Assembly: GCA_009692205.1 (NCBI GenBank)
Contig: SHZR01000012.1
Span: 1-64,000 of the forward strand
Direction of reading: 5' to 3'
Length of the DNA: 64,000 bases
Origin: Gemmatimonadota bacterium
Lineage (GTDB): Bacteria > Gemmatimonadota > Gemmatimonadetes > Longimicrobiales > Gaopeijiaceae
A program made the translations under genes and the position numbers. This document shows, in pieces, positions 24,830 through 34,356 of the stretch. The notes under the pieces were generated by a model that saw only the letters and a list, made by a program, of their open reading frames with translations, searched no databases and was not told the DNA's origin. How positions within the stretch are numbered: the stretch's first letter is position 1; each line of letters opens with the position of its first letter.

Positions 24830-25963
24830 ATGGATCTACACGAGTACCAGGCGAAGGAACTGTTCCGCGCGGCGGGCATTCCCGTCCCACCCGGGGAGGT
24901 GGCGACCACCCCGGCTGAGGCCGAGAAACTGGCCGCCAAGTTCGGCGGAACCGTCGTGGTGAAGGCCCAGGTGCATTCGGGAGGAAGGGGTAAGGCAGGG
25001 GGCGTGAAGCTCGCCAAGACCCCGGCCGAGGCCCGCGCCCACGCCGAGAAGATCCTCGGCATGGAGATCAAGGGTCTCACCGTACGGAAGGTGCTGGTGG
25101 CGCCGGGCGAGCAGATCGCCACCGAGGCCTACGTCGGCGTGCTGATCGACCGGGCCAAGCAGGCCCCGGTGTTCATCGTGTCCGCGGCCGGCGGCATCGA
25201 CATCGAGACGGTGGCGAAGGAGACGCCCGAGAAGGTGCGGAAGCTCGTGGTCGACCCGCGCTATGGGCTGCTGCCGCATCAGGCGTACTGGCTCGCGAAC
25301 TTCCTCTACGACGACGAAGGCCTGATCAAGCAGGCGAGCAAGATCATGTCGCAGCTCTACGACTGCTTCGTGTCGAACGGAGCTTCGATGGCCGAGATCA
25401 ACCCCATGATCACGACGCCGTCGGGTGAGGTGAAAGCGATCGACGCCAAGATGAGCATCGACGACAACGAGCTCTTCCGGCGCCCCGAAGTGGCCAAGAT
25501 GCGCGACACCGAGGCCGAGCCGCCCTCCGAGGCGCTCGCGCGCACGGCAGGGCTCTCCTTCGTGAAGCTCGACGGCAACGTCGGCTGTTGCGTGAACGGC
25601 GCCGGGCTCGCGATGGCGACGATGGACCTCGTGAAGTACTACGGCGGCAGCCCGGCCAACTTCCTCGACATCGGCGGCTCGTCGAACCCGGACAAGGTCG
25701 TTGCAGCGCTCCAAATCATCACGTCGGATCCCAATGTGAAGGCGATCCTCTTCAATATCTTCGGCGGCATCACGCGCTGCGACGACGTCGCGAACGGGAT
25801 CCTCGAGGCGATGAAGCGCATCGACATCAAGCCCCCGATCGTCATTCGCCTCACCGGAACCAACGAGGAGGTCGCGCTCGAGATCCTCGCGAAGGCCGGC
25901 TTCTTCGCGTACACCTCGATGGACGAGGTGGTCGAGAAGGCCGTCCAACTGGCGAGCGCCTAA
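24830..25963 (+). CDS. sucC: Succinyl-CoA synthetase beta subunit
   Basis: A 377-residue ATP-grasp subunit of succinate-CoA ligase, the TCA-cycle enzyme that makes ATP or GTP from succinyl-CoA. The start M-D-L-H-E-Y-Q-A-K and the motifs V-V-V-K-A-Q-V-H-S-G-G-R-G-K-A-G-G-V, A-E-I-N-P and F-L-D-I-G-G fit the family. The later I-F-G-G-I-T-R-C-D segment interacts with the alpha subunit. Length is slightly below the E. coli protein. sucD follows after 3 bases. Confidence 0.95.
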   Translation: MDLHEYQAKELFRAAGIPVPPGEVATTPAEAEKLAAKFGGTVVVKAQVHSGGRGKAGGVKLAKTPAEARAHAEKILGMEIKGLTVRKVLVAPGEQIATEAYVGVLIDRAKQAPVFIVSAAGGIDIETVAKETPEKVRKLVVDPRYGLLPHQAYWLANFLYDDEGLIKQASKIMSQLYDCFVSNGASMAEINPMITTPSGEVKAIDAKMSIDDNELFRRPEVAKMRDTEAEPPSEALARTAGLSFVKLDGNVGCCVNGAGLAMATMDLVKYYGGSPANFLDIGGSSNPDKVVAALQIITSDPNVKAILFNIFGGITRCDDVANGILEAMKRIDIKPPIVIRLTGTNEEVALEILAKAGFFAYTSMDEVVEKAVQLASA

Positions 25964-25966
25964 GCC

Positions 25967-26851
25967 ATGGCCATCTTCACCGACAAGTCGACGAAGCTGC
26001 TGGTTCAGGGCATCACGGGCCGGGACGGCTCGTTCCATACGCGCGAGATGATCGCGTACGGCACGCAGGTCGTCGGCGGCGTCACCCCGGGCAAGGGCGG
26101 ACAGACGTTCGACGGGCCCGGAGGCCGCAAGGTCCCGATCTTCAACTCCATGGACGAGGCCGTCGCCGCGACCGGCGCCAACGCTTCGGTCATCTTCGTG
26201 CCGCCGGCGTTCGCAGCGAGCGCGATCATGGAGGCCGCGGACGCGGGCATTTCGCTCGTCGTGGCGATCACAGAAGGCGTTCCCGTGCTGGACATGACGA
26301 GGGCGCACGCGTTCGCGCGCGACCGGGGCGCACGAGTGCTCGGTCCGAACTGCCCGGGACTCCTCACGGTGGGCGGCGCCAAGATCGGCATCCTGCCAGG
26401 GCGAATCGCGAGCCCCGGCCCGGTCGGTGTGGTGTCGCGTTCAGGCACGCTGACCTACGAGGCGGTCCACCTGCTCACGCGCGCCGGTCTGGGGCAGACG
26501 ACCTGCGTCGGCATCGGGGGCGACCCCCTCATCGGAACGAACTTCATCGACTGCCTGTCGGCGTTCGAGAAGGACCCGGCGACCGAGGCGGTCGTGATGA
26601 TCGGCGAGATCGGTGGGACGGACGAGCAGCAGGCGGCTGCGTTCGCCAAGTCCAGCATGTCCAAACCCGTCGTCGGCTTCATCGCGGGTCAGACCGCGCC
26701 TCCGGGGCGTCGTATGGGCCACGCGGGCGCGATCATCAGTGGCGCGGAGGGAACCGCCCTGGAGAAGGTCAAGGCGCTCGAGGCGAGCGGGATAACGGTG
26801 GCAAAGAGACCGGCCGACATCGTCGGCTTGGTAAAGGCGGCTTTAGCATGA
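25967..26851 (+). CDS. sucD: Succinyl-CoA synthetase alpha subunit
   Basis: A 294-residue subunit that binds CoA through an N-terminal Rossmann fold ([13 protein letters not shown]) and carries the phosphohistidine in [20 protein letters not shown] is the conserved central motif. Length is normal. Its stop overlaps the start of the CBS-domain gene (ATGA), so SucCD, the CBS protein and Ndk are probably made from one message. Confidence 0.96.
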   Translation: MAIFTDKSTKLLVQGITGRDGSFHTREMIAYGTQVVGGVTPGKGGQTFDGPGGRKVPIFNSMDEAVAATGANASVIFVPPAFAASAIMEAADAGISLVVAITEGVPVLDMTRAHAFARDRGARVLGPNCPGLLTVGGAKIGILPGRIASPGPVGVVSRSGTLTYEAVHLLTRAGLGQTTCVGIGGDPLIGTNFIDCLSAFEKDPATEAVVMIGEIGGTDEQQAAAFAKSSMSKPVVGFIAGQTAPPGRRMGHAGAIISGAEGTALEKVKALEASGITVAKRPADIVGLVKAALA

Positions 26852-27312
26852 CGGCGGGTTTAATGCTTGATATAGAATTGTTGGTAGAAGATGCGCTCGA
26901 GGCGGTGGACCACCGCGTACGCCCGGACACCCCGCTGTCGGAGGTCGTCGCGCTGATGGTACTGCAGGAAGTCGACGCCGTGCCGGTGGTGGGCGAGCGC
27001 TCCGAGGTGCTCGGGATGGTCACGTCCGGGGACGCGCTCGGGCGGCTCATGCACGAGTCCGACTCCATGGAGGAGGATCTGGCGGACGAGCTACTCACCG
27101 CGCGTGACGTCATGACCCGGACGGTGATGTGCGTCTCCGAAGGGCAGCCGCTCATCGAGGCCGCGCACATGATGGTCCACAGGGACGTGGAGCAGATCCC
27201 CGTCGCTCGCGACGGACGCCTGATCGGCATCGTGACACGAACCAAGGTGCTCCGCGCACTGCACCTGCGGAACGCGGCGGCGGCGGCTCGTCGCGCGGGA
27301 GTCGTCTCGTGA
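26848..27312 (+). CDS. Tandem CBS-domain protein
   Basis: A 154-residue protein made almost only of two CBS motifs: residues about 20-70 ([20 protein letters not shown]) and 85-140 ([18 protein letters not shown]). CBS pairs bind adenine nucleotides such as AMP, ATP or SAM and act as energy sensors. The gene lies between sucD and ndk with 4-base overlaps on both sides. This suggests, but does not prove, a link between nucleotide binding and succinyl-CoA synthetase or Ndk activity. Confidence 0.82.
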   Translation: MTAGLMLDIELLVEDALEAVDHRVRPDTPLSEVVALMVLQEVDAVPVVGERSEVLGMVTSGDALGRLMHESDSMEEDLADELLTARDVMTRTVMCVSEGQPLIEAAHMMVHRDVEQIPVARDGRLIGIVTRTKVLRALHLRNAAAAARRAGVVS

Positions 27313-27731
27313 GCCTCACACTCGCCATCCTGAAGCCCGACGCCGTGGGGTCATCCAAGGCGGGCAAGATCCTCGCGCATCTGGAGGGAGCCGGCTTCCG
27401 CGTTCGGGCGCTCAAGCTCCTCTCGCTGAGCAAGGAGCAAGCGGGCGCCTTCTACGCCGTGCACCGCGAGCGGGGATTCTACGCCGAACTCGTGGAGTTC
27501 ATGACGTCGGGCCCGGTGATTCCGATGGTGCTCGAGGCGGACGACGCGGTGGCCAAGCTCAGAGGCGCGATCGGCGCCACGGACCCCGCCGAGGCTGCGC
27601 CGGGCACCGTGCGGAAGCTCTTTGCAGAGTCCAAGGGCAGGAACGCGATCCACGCCTCGGACTCGGATGAGAACGCCAAGGGTGAGATCGCGTTCTTCTT
27701 CTCCGAGTATGACCGCATTGCGGTTCGGTAG
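27309..27731 (+). CDS. ndk: Nucleoside diphosphate kinase
   Basis: A 140-residue enzyme that transfers phosphate from ATP to nucleoside diphosphates through a phosphohistidine, His115 in R-N-A-I-H-A-S-D-S. The substrate-binding K-P-D-A-V is at 9-13. Length is normal. The GTG start overlaps the CBS-gene stop (GTGA). Being next to sucCD, it could use the nucleotide triphosphate they make. Confidence 0.96.
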   Translation: MSLTLAILKPDAVGSSKAGKILAHLEGAGFRVRALKLLSLSKEQAGAFYAVHRERGFYAELVEFMTSGPVIPMVLEADDAVAKLRGAIGATDPAEAAPGTVRKLFAESKGRNAIHASDSDENAKGEIAFFFSEYDRIAVR

Positions 27732-27750
27732 CGGCGCCGGCACGCGCCGC
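27731..27750 (+). terminator. Hairpin at the ndk stop, possible terminator
   Basis: GCGGCGC (27731-27737) pairs perfectly with GCGCCGC (27744-27750) across a 6-base loop, starting at the last base of the ndk stop codon. There is no T-tract. It lies between ndk and the yceD promoter. Confidence 0.4.
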
Positions 27751-27770
27751 CCCGGAACGGGCGAAACGGC

Positions 27771-27798
27771 TAGACAATCGGGGTTCCACCCTTAGGTT
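27771..27798 (+). promoter_or_regulatory. Predicted leaderless promoter of yceD-rpmF-fab operon
   Basis: TAGACA (27771-27776), a 16-base spacer and TAGGTT (27793-27798) stand 8 bases before the ATG at 27807, which lacks a Shine-Dalgarno sequence. The message would begin at or within two bases of the start codon. Confidence 0.5.
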
Positions 27799-27806
27799 TG
27801 TCCCCT

Positions 27807-28319
27807 ATGCTCAGAGTGGACCTCGGGCGCTTGGACCGCGAGGGTTCTCTCCTCGTAGAGGCCGAGGTCCCGGCCGATGACGTGGTGTGGCAGGACAGCG
27901 GGCTGGAGTGGGACGGTCCGGTCGACGTGAGGCTGCGCGCCTCCTTCGCCGGAAGCGGAGAAGTGGTGGTCCGCGGGCAGGTGACCGGCGACCTCAGGCA
28001 AGAGTGCAGGCGGTGCTTGCGGCCGGTGGCGGGGAAGTTCGATGAGGAAGTGACCATGGTGTTCTCCGCAGACACGACCGCGGAGAACTCGGACGAGGGG
28101 CACGTGTTCGTGTTCGACTCGGTACGCCGGGATCTGAACCTGAACGATGCAGTGCGCCAGGAGGTGATTCTGGCGATGAATCCGTATGTGGTGTGTGATC
28201 CGGAGTGCCGCGGCCTCTGTCCGCGGTGCGGCGCCAACCTCAACGAGGGGGCGTGCGGGTGCACCGCCGAAGAAGTCGAAACACGCTGGCAGGCGCTCCG
28301 GGCGCTAAAGGACAGGTGA
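27807..28319 (+). CDS. yceD: YceD/DUF177 family protein with zinc-type cysteines
   Basis: A 170-residue YceD-family protein. The central C-R-R-C-L is family-typical, and C-terminal [17 protein letters not shown] (followed by C-G-C) could bind zinc. YceD is encoded before rpmF and the fab genes in most bacteria and has been linked to 23S rRNA accumulation; its exact activity is not settled. A TTG at 27798 is in frame, but the ATG at 27807 matches a leaderless promoter and the family N-terminus. rpmF follows 4 bases after the stop. Confidence 0.88.
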   Translation: MLRVDLGRLDREGSLLVEAEVPADDVVWQDSGLEWDGPVDVRLRASFAGSGEVVVRGQVTGDLRQECRRCLRPVAGKFDEEVTMVFSADTTAENSDEGHVFVFDSVRRDLNLNDAVRQEVILAMNPYVVCDPECRGLCPRCGANLNEGACGCTAEEVETRWQALRALKDR

Positions 28320-28323
28320 TGAC

Positions 28324-28506
28324 ATGGCGGTTCCCAAGAAGCGAACTTCGAAGCAGCGCAAGCGTAAGCGCCGCACGCACTTTAAGGCCGCGCCGGTGCC
28401 CGTGCAGACCTGCCCGAAGTGCGGCGACGCCAAGGTCCCGCACCGCGTGTGCGCGAGCTGCGGCCACTACGGTGACGTGCCCGTCCTCGAGATCGAAGCG
28501 ACCTGA
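28324..28506 (+). CDS. rpmF: Ribosomal protein bL32
   Basis: A 60-residue large-subunit ribosomal protein. It starts [10 protein letters not shown], has a Lys/Arg-rich N-terminus and keeps both zinc pairs (C-P-K-C and C-A-S-C). This is the zinc-bound (C+) form, not the zinc-free replacement made in low zinc. It sits between yceD and plsX as in most bacteria. Confidence 0.97.
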   Translation: MAVPKKRTSKQRKRKRRTHFKAAPVPVQTCPKCGDAKVPHRVCASCGHYGDVPVLEIEAT

Positions 28507-28566
28507 GGCCGAGCGGCCCGTGGATCGCGGGACGCCCAGCACCATTTCCGGCGGGGATGAGTCGGC

Positions 28567-29547
28567 ATGCGCATAGCGTTGGATGCGATGGGCACCGACC
28601 TGGCCCCCGAGCCCGAGATCTTGGGGGCGCTCGAGGCGCTACGTAGCCTCGAACGCGACGTCGAGATCGTGCTCGTCGGCGACGAGGCGGTGGTCCGGCC
28701 CGCGGTCCTCAAGCACGGACCGATCTCCGAGCGGATGTCCATCCATCACGCCCCAGACCGCGTGACCGCGGACGACCCGCCGGCGTCGGTCATTCGCAAG
28801 AAGCCGGACTCGTCCATCGTGGTGGGCCTGAAGATGCACCAGCAGGGCGAGGTGGACGCGTTCGTGAGCGCGGGCTCGACGGGCGCGATCATGGCGACCT
28901 CGCTCTTCACGCTCCGGCCCCTTCCAGGCGTGGCGCGCCCTGCCATCGGCACGCTCCTGCCCACCATCGGGTCCCCGTGCCTCTTGATCGACGCGGGCGC
29001 CAACGTGGACTGCAAGCCCCAGCACCTCGTGCAGTTCGCCCATCTCGGAAACGCCTACGTGCGTGACACGATGGGGCTCTCTGAGCCCCGTGTCGCGTTG
29101 CTCAATATCGGCGAGGAGCCGGGGAAGGGCAGCGAAGTGATTGCGGAGACGTACGAGCTGCTCTCCAAGGAGCCGGGCCTCCGCTTCGTCGGGAACGTCG
29201 AGGGCCGCGACATCATCCAGGACATCTGCGACGTCGTGGTCTGCGACGGCTTCGTGGGCAACGTCCTGCTCAAGTTCTACGAGTCCGTGGCCGCGGTGAT
29301 CGTGGGCATGCTGAGGAAGCAACTCGCCGGCAGAGACGAAGGCGCGCTCTTCGAGGACGTCTTCCGCGTGCTCGACTACTCCGAGCACGGCGGTGCGCCT
29401 CTGCTCGGGGTCGGAGGCGTCTCCATCATCTGCCACGGTGGGTCATCGCCCAAGGCGATCCGCAACGCGCTCGGCGTCGCGGCGCGGGCCGTCCGTTCGG
29501 ACATGGTGAAGCATAGCGCGCGCGACGTGACCGCCGGGGCCCGCTAA
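28567..29547 (+). CDS. plsX: Phosphate acyltransferase PlsX
   Basis: A 326-residue enzyme that makes acyl-phosphate from acyl-ACP, the first step that feeds phospholipid synthesis. Landmarks are the N-terminal R-I-A-L-D-A-M-G-T-D, F-V-S-A-G-S-T-G-A-I-M-A, L-L-N-I-G-E-E-P-G-K-G and C-D-G-F-V-G-N-V-L-L-K. It normally works with PlsY, which is not in this window. It is followed by fabH after 18 bases. Confidence 0.95.
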   Translation: MRIALDAMGTDLAPEPEILGALEALRSLERDVEIVLVGDEAVVRPAVLKHGPISERMSIHHAPDRVTADDPPASVIRKKPDSSIVVGLKMHQQGEVDAFVSAGSTGAIMATSLFTLRPLPGVARPAIGTLLPTIGSPCLLIDAGANVDCKPQHLVQFAHLGNAYVRDTMGLSEPRVALLNIGEEPGKGSEVIAETYELLSKEPGLRFVGNVEGRDIIQDICDVVVCDGFVGNVLLKFYESVAAVIVGMLRKQLAGRDEGALFEDVFRVLDYSEHGGAPLLGVGGVSIICHGGSSPKAIRNALGVAARAVRSDMVKHSARDVTAGAR

Positions 29548-29565
29548 GGCCCCCCAGGAGGCCGC

Positions 29566-30561
29566 ATGAGGAAGCCCGAGCCGCTGGTCGAGATTCTCTC
29601 GACCGGTAGGTACCTGCCCGACCAGATCGTCACGAACGACGACCTGTCCAAGCGCATGGACACGTCGGACGAGTGGATCCACTCGCGCACGGGCATCCGG
29701 CAGCGGCACATCGCGCCCGATGGAGTGAACACCGCCGACCTGGGCGCCGGGGCTGCCCGGAGGGCGATGGAAAAAGCGGGCATCGATCCGGGCGAGGTCG
29801 ATGTCATCGTCGTCTGCACGTCGACCCCTGACCGCTGGATGCCCGCCACCGCGTGCGATGTGCAAGCGCTCCTGGGCTGCAGCAACGCGTTCGCGTTCGA
29901 CGTCATGGCGGCCTGCAGCGGATTCATGTACGGCCTGAGCGTCGCCGAGGGGTACCTCGCCTCGGGCCGGGCCGAGATCGTGCTCGTGATCGCGGCCGAG
30001 AAGATGAGTTCGATCCTCAACTGGAACGACCGCTCGACGTGCGTGCTGTTCGGTGACGGGGCGGGGGCGGCCTTGCTGCGGCGCGCGAACGGGAGCGGGC
30101 GCGGGATTCTGTCGGCCCACCTACGCTCCGACGGTAACCTGGCCCACCTGCTCTGCCGGCCGGCCGGGGGGGCGATCGAGCCCATCTCGAAGCGCGTGCT
30201 CGAGGAGGCGCGCCACCTCGTGCACATGGAAGGGCGCGAGGTATTCAAGAACGCCGTGCGCTCGATGGCCGAGGCCTGCGACCAGGCCCTCCAGCAGGCC
30301 GGCATGACCGCCGACGACATCGACCTCCTCGTTCCACACCAGGCAAACGTCCGCATCATCGAGGCGACGGCGAAGTACGCAGGCGTACCCATGGAGAAGG
30401 TCTTCGTGAACGTGGACCGCTACGGCAACATGAGTTCCGCCTCCGTCCCGGTCGCTCTGGACGAGGCGCTGGAGCAGAAGCGGATCGGGCCCGGCTCCCA
30501 CGTGCTCACCGTCGCGTTCGGCGCCGGCCTCACGTGGGGCGCGATGGTCCTCCGCTGGTAG
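29566..30561 (+). CDS. fabH: Beta-ketoacyl-ACP synthase III
   Basis: A 331-residue condensing enzyme that starts fatty acid chains from acyl-CoA and malonyl-ACP. The Cys-His-Asn triad is visible: Cys117 (M-A-A-C-S-G-F), His258 (V-P-H-Q-A-N) and Asn288 (R-Y-G-N-M-S-S-A-S). AGGAGG lies just before the ATG at 29566, the strongest ribosome site in this operon. Confidence 0.96.
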   Translation: MRKPEPLVEILSTGRYLPDQIVTNDDLSKRMDTSDEWIHSRTGIRQRHIAPDGVNTADLGAGAARRAMEKAGIDPGEVDVIVVCTSTPDRWMPATACDVQALLGCSNAFAFDVMAACSGFMYGLSVAEGYLASGRAEIVLVIAAEKMSSILNWNDRSTCVLFGDGAGAALLRRANGSGRGILSAHLRSDGNLAHLLCRPAGGAIEPISKRVLEEARHLVHMEGREVFKNAVRSMAEACDQALQQAGMTADDIDLLVPHQANVRIIEATAKYAGVPMEKVFVNVDRYGNMSSASVPVALDEALEQKRIGPGSHVLTVAFGAGLTWGAMVLRW

Positions 30562-30574
30562 ACGGGAGTCTCCC

Positions 30575-31495
30575 ATGTCGTTGGCGCTGATCTTCCCGGG
30601 GCAGGGCTCGCAGCACGTCGGCATGTGCGGAGCGCTCGCCGCCGCCGAGCCCAAGGCGGCCGAGGTGCTCGCGACAGCCAACCGTGTTCTGGGATTCGAC
30701 CTCGCGCGGCTCATGCGAGAGGGCCCGGAGGGTGAGCTCACCGAGACGAAGAATGCCCAGCCGGCGATCCTGGTGCACTCGGTCGCAGCGCTCGAGGTCG
30801 CGAGGGACCGAGTCGGGCCCGTCGCGATCGCCGCGGGGCACTCCCTGGGCGAGTTCAGCGCCCACGTGGCCGCCGGCACGCTCTCCTTCGAGGACGCCCT
30901 GGCCGCGGTGCGGCTGAGGGGCGAGTTGATGTTCGCCGCCGGACTCGAGCGACCCGGAGCGATGGCGGTGGTGCTCGGCCTCGGCGAGGCGGAGATCGAG
31001 GTCGTCTGCGCCCGAGTGGACGCCGGCACCTGCCATCCGGCCAACTTCAACTCGGAAGGCCAGATCGTCATCAGCGGGGACACCGCGGGGGTCGAGCAAG
31101 GGATGCGGCTCCTGAAGGAAGCCGGCGCCAAGAAGGTGATCCCGCTCAAGGTCTCGGGGGCCTTCCACTCTGCGCTCATGGAGCCCGCGGCCGGTCCGCT
31201 GCGGAGGCGGCTGGAGGCCATCGAGTTCAGGAACCCGACCTTCCCGGTTGTCTCCAACGTGACCGCGCGCCCCGTCACGACGGGCGGCGAGGCGCGGGAA
31301 CTGCTCGTGCGCCAGCTGACGTCACCGGTTCGCTGGAGCGCATCGGTAGCGGCCATGGTCGGCGCCGGGGCGGACCGCTTCCTCGAGCTCGGGCCCGGCA
31401 AGGTCCTCGCGACGCTGAACCGACGCAACGCTCCGGCGGCCACGAGCACCCCGCTCGGCGAGCCGTCGGACTTCGAAGCCCTCGCAGGGAGCTAA
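30575..31495 (+). CDS. fabD: Malonyl-CoA:ACP transacylase
   Basis: A 306-residue enzyme that loads malonyl groups onto ACP. It has F-P-G-Q-G-S-Q near the start, the nucleophile Ser90 in G-H-S-L-G-E-F, and the catalytic histidine in G-A-F-H-S-A-L-M. Arg of R-L-R-G-E-L-M binds malonate. Length is normal. The order fabH-fabD-fabG-acpP-fabF is the classical fatty-acid cluster. Confidence 0.95.
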   Translation: MSLALIFPGQGSQHVGMCGALAAAEPKAAEVLATANRVLGFDLARLMREGPEGELTETKNAQPAILVHSVAALEVARDRVGPVAIAAGHSLGEFSAHVAAGTLSFEDALAAVRLRGELMFAAGLERPGAMAVVLGLGEAEIEVVCARVDAGTCHPANFNSEGQIVISGDTAGVEQGMRLLKEAGAKKVIPLKVSGAFHSALMEPAAGPLRRRLEAIEFRNPTFPVVSNVTARPVTTGGEARELLVRQLTSPVRWSASVAAMVGAGADRFLELGPGKVLATLNRRNAPAATSTPLGEPSDFEALAGS

Positions 31496-31502
31496 GGGAG
31501 CC

Positions 31503-32246
31503 ATGAGCGCACGCGAGCTGGAGGGGAAGGTCGCCCTGGTCACCGGCGGCTCCCGGGGCATCGGGAAGGCCATCGCGACTTCCCTGGCCGAGGGCGGCGC
31601 GCGGGTGGCGGTGATCGCACGGGACGGCGCGCGCGCCAGCGCGGCGGCGGCCGAGCTCCCAGGCACCGGGCACGCGGGCTTCTCCTGCGACGTGGCCGAC
31701 TCGGCAGGGGTGCAGTCCACCCTGGCCGCCGTAGAGGAACGCATCGGCCCGGTCGACATCCTCGTCAACAACGCGGGCATCACGCGAGACAATCTGTTGA
31801 TCCGCATGAAGGACGAGGAATTCGATGAGGTGATCGCCGCCAACCTCAAGGGCGCGTTCAACTTCACCAGGGCGGTGGCACGCGGGATGATGAAGCGGCG
31901 GGACGGCTCGATCCTCAACATCACGTCGGTGGTGGGGCTCATCGGAAACGCGGGCCAGGCGAACTATGCGGCCTCCAAAGCGGGGCTCGTCGGCTTGACC
32001 AAGAGTGTCGCCCGCGAGCTCGCCTCCCGCGGGGTCCGCTGCAATGCGATCGCCCCCGGTTTCATCACTACGGACATGACGGGCGACCTGAACGAAAAGC
32101 AGGTGGAGGAGCTACGCGGTCGGATCCCGCTCGGCGACCTCGGTACTCCGGCGGATGTAGCGGGCGCGGCGCGGTTTCTCGTCGGCCCAAGCGCGCGCTA
32201 CATTACCGGCCAGGTGCTGGCGGTCGACGGCGGAATGGCCATGTAG
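31503..32246 (+). CDS. fabG: 3-oxoacyl-ACP reductase
   Basis: A 247-residue short-chain dehydrogenase that reduces 3-oxoacyl-ACP with NADPH. The cofactor loop is T-G-G-S-R-G-I-G (14-21), and the catalytic Ser142, Tyr155 and Lys159 are in place (Y-A-A-S-K). N-N-A-G is at 89-92. It lies 7 bases after fabD. Confidence 0.95.
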   Translation: MSARELEGKVALVTGGSRGIGKAIATSLAEGGARVAVIARDGARASAAAAELPGTGHAGFSCDVADSAGVQSTLAAVEERIGPVDILVNNAGITRDNLLIRMKDEEFDEVIAANLKGAFNFTRAVARGMMKRRDGSILNITSVVGLIGNAGQANYAASKAGLVGLTKSVARELASRGVRCNAIAPGFITTDMTGDLNEKQVEELRGRIPLGDLGTPADVAGAARFLVGPSARYITGQVLAVDGGMAM

Positions 32247-32281
32247 CGGCCGAGCCAGAATCAACCCCCGAAGGAGGAGTC

Positions 32282-32524
32282 ATGAGCGAGCCTACCGAGG
32301 CGCGGGTCCGTGAGATCATCGTGAACGAGCTGGGCGTCGAGCCGGAGAAGGTGACGGACGGCGCGTCGTTCGTGGAGGATCTTGGCGCGGACTCCCTCGA
32401 TACCGTCGAGCTCGTGATGGCTTTCGAGGAGGAGTTCGGCGTCGACATCCCGGACGAGGACGCGGAGCAGATGCGTACCGTCGGCGACGCGATCTCCTAC
32501 CTCCGCAAGAAGAGCGCTTCCTAG
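32282..32524 (+). CDS. acpP: Acyl carrier protein
   Basis: An 80-residue acidic carrier of the growing acyl chain. Ser38 in D-L-G-A-D-S-L-D takes the phosphopantetheine. AAGGAGGAG precedes the ATG closely, which fits the high expression usual for ACP. It sits between fabG and fabF. Confidence 0.97.
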   Translation: MSEPTEARVREIIVNELGVEPEKVTDGASFVEDLGADSLDTVELVMAFEEEFGVDIPDEDAEQMRTVGDAISYLRKKSAS

Positions 32525-32555
32525 CCCGCAGTTTCGTCCCACCCACCGACGGACG

Positions 32556-33821
32556 ATGGGAAAACAACCTGGAGTGCGCCCGCGGCGGGTCGTAGTGACC
32601 GGCATGGGGTTGGTCTCGCCCGTGGGCAACGACGTGCCCACGAGCTGGGCCAATCTACTCGCGGGCAAGAGCGGCGGCGCGCTCGTCACCGCGTTCGATG
32701 CCACGGAAGAGTTTCCGTGCCGCATCGGGTGCGAGGTGAAGGGCTTCGAGCCGCTCGACTACATGGACAAGCGCGACGCCAAGCGGTTCGACCGCGTGTC
32801 GCGGTTCGCGATCGCAGCGTCGGCCCAAGCCCTGGCGTCGGCGGGGCTCGGCGACGCACCCGCGGGCATCGATCCCGAGCGCTTCGGCGTCATCATCGGG
32901 AGCGGCATCGGGGGCATCTCCACGTTCGAGGAGCAGCATCGGAAGCTCATCGAGTCGGGCCCGAACCGGGTGAGCCCGTTCTTCATCCCGATGTTCATCC
33001 CGGACATCTCGGCGGGGCTGGTGTCCATGCGCTGGGGCCTCAGGGGCCCCAACTACGCTACCGTGTCGGCATGCGCCTCTTCCGCGCACGCGATCGGCAA
33101 CGCCGCGATGCACATCTCCTCGGGGCAGGCGGATGTCATGCTCGCGGGCGGAGCCGAGGCGACGATCACGCCGATGACGTACGCCGGCTTCTCGGCAATG
33201 AAGGCGATGTCCACGCGCAACGACGATCCGGCGGGCGCGAGCCGTCCGTTCTCCGTCGATCGCGACGGGTTCGTGATGGGCGAGGGCGCAGGGGCCGTCA
33301 TCCTCGAGTCGCTCGAGCACGCGCAGGCGCGCGGGGCTGAGGTGCTCGCTGAAGTGGCAGGGTATGGTCTGTCCGGAGACGCCTTCCACATCACGGCCCC
33401 GCCACCCGACGGGTACGGGGCCCAGAACGCGATGCGTATGGCCCTTCGCCATGCGAGCGCGGAGCCTGCCGAGGTCGACTACGTGAACGCGCACGGCACA
33501 TCCACGATGGCCGACGCGATCGAGACGGCGGCGATCACGTCCGTGCTCGGCGCCCGCGCGAGGCAGATCGTGGTCGGCTCGACCAAGTCCATGACGGGCC
33601 ACCTCCTCGGCGCGGCGGGCGCGCTCGAGGCGATCGTGTGTATTCAGGTGTGCCGGACGGGCAAGATCCCGCCGACGATCAACTTCTCCGGTCCTGACCC
33701 CGCGTGCGACCTGGAGTACGGGCACGGCGGCATGATCGAGCGGCCGGTCGGGCTCGCGCTCAGCAACTCCTTCGGCTTCGGCGGCCACAACGTCTGTCTG
33801 GCGCTCCGCCGCTGGGACTAG
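32556..33821 (+). CDS. fabF: Beta-ketoacyl-ACP synthase II
   Basis: A 421-residue elongating condensing enzyme. Cys173 (S-A-C-A-S-S-A-H) is the nucleophile; the two histidines are in N-A-H-G-T-S-T and M-T-G-H-L-L-G-A-A-G. Residues 1-10 before R-V-V-V-T-G-M-G are slightly longer than usual. It is the last fatty-acid gene of the run; ispF follows after 30 bases. Confidence 0.95.
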   Translation: MGKQPGVRPRRVVVTGMGLVSPVGNDVPTSWANLLAGKSGGALVTAFDATEEFPCRIGCEVKGFEPLDYMDKRDAKRFDRVSRFAIAASAQALASAGLGDAPAGIDPERFGVIIGSGIGGISTFEEQHRKLIESGPNRVSPFFIPMFIPDISAGLVSMRWGLRGPNYATVSACASSAHAIGNAAMHISSGQADVMLAGGAEATITPMTYAGFSAMKAMSTRNDDPAGASRPFSVDRDGFVMGEGAGAVILESLEHAQARGAEVLAEVAGYGLSGDAFHITAPPPDGYGAQNAMRMALRHASAEPAEVDYVNAHGTSTMADAIETAAITSVLGARARQIVVGSTKSMTGHLLGAAGALEAIVCIQVCRTGKIPPTINFSGPDPACDLEYGHGGMIERPVGLALSNSFGFGGHNVCLALRRWD

Positions 33822-33851
33822 CGGCTCTTCGCTCACCCATGGAGGCCCCCC

Positions 33852-34349
33852 GTGGCTCGTAGCACCGGAGGTGGTCTGAGGGTCGGAACGGGCTACGACT
33901 CCCACCGCTTCGACGTCGCCTGTGAGCTCGTTCTCGGCGGCGTGCGCATTCCCGACCACGCCGGGCTGAGCGGTCACTCGGACGGCGACGCCATCGCGCA
34001 CGCGATCATCGACGCGGTGCTCGGCGCAGCCTCGGCCGGCGACGTCGGCAGCCATTTCCCTCCGAGCGAGTCGCGCTGGAAAGGCGCCGATTCCCTCGAG
34101 CTCCTGACGATCGCCATGCACGCGGTCCGTGGCCTCGGTTGGCGCGTCGTGAACGTCGACGTCACGGTCGTGTGCGAAAGCCCGAAGATCCGCCCGTACG
34201 CGGCGGAGATGTGCCGCCTGCTCGGCGACGCGATGGGCATCGCTTCCGAGCAGGTGTCGGTGAAGGGAAAGACGAACGAAGGCATGGGGTGGATCGGCGC
34301 GGGGGAGGGAGTCGCCGTGCACGCGGTGGCGCTGATCGAGTCCGATTGA
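33852..34349 (+). CDS. ispF: 2-C-methyl-D-erythritol 2,4-cyclodiphosphate synthase
   Basis: A 165-residue enzyme of the MEP isoprenoid pathway. The metal ligands Asp16 and His18 (G-Y-D-S-H-R-F) and His50 (D-A-I-A-H) are visible, with the G-H-S-D-G-D loop and K-G-K-T-N-E-G-M-G at the C-terminal side. GTG start with GGAGG upstream. IspD is not adjacent. Confidence 0.95.
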   Translation: MARSTGGGLRVGTGYDSHRFDVACELVLGGVRIPDHAGLSGHSDGDAIAHAIIDAVLGAASAGDVGSHFPPSESRWKGADSLELLTIAMHAVRGLGWRVVNVDVTVVCESPKIRPYAAEMCRLLGDAMGIASEQVSVKGKTNEGMGWIGAGEGVAVHAVALIESD

Positions 34350-34356
34350 GCAGGCG

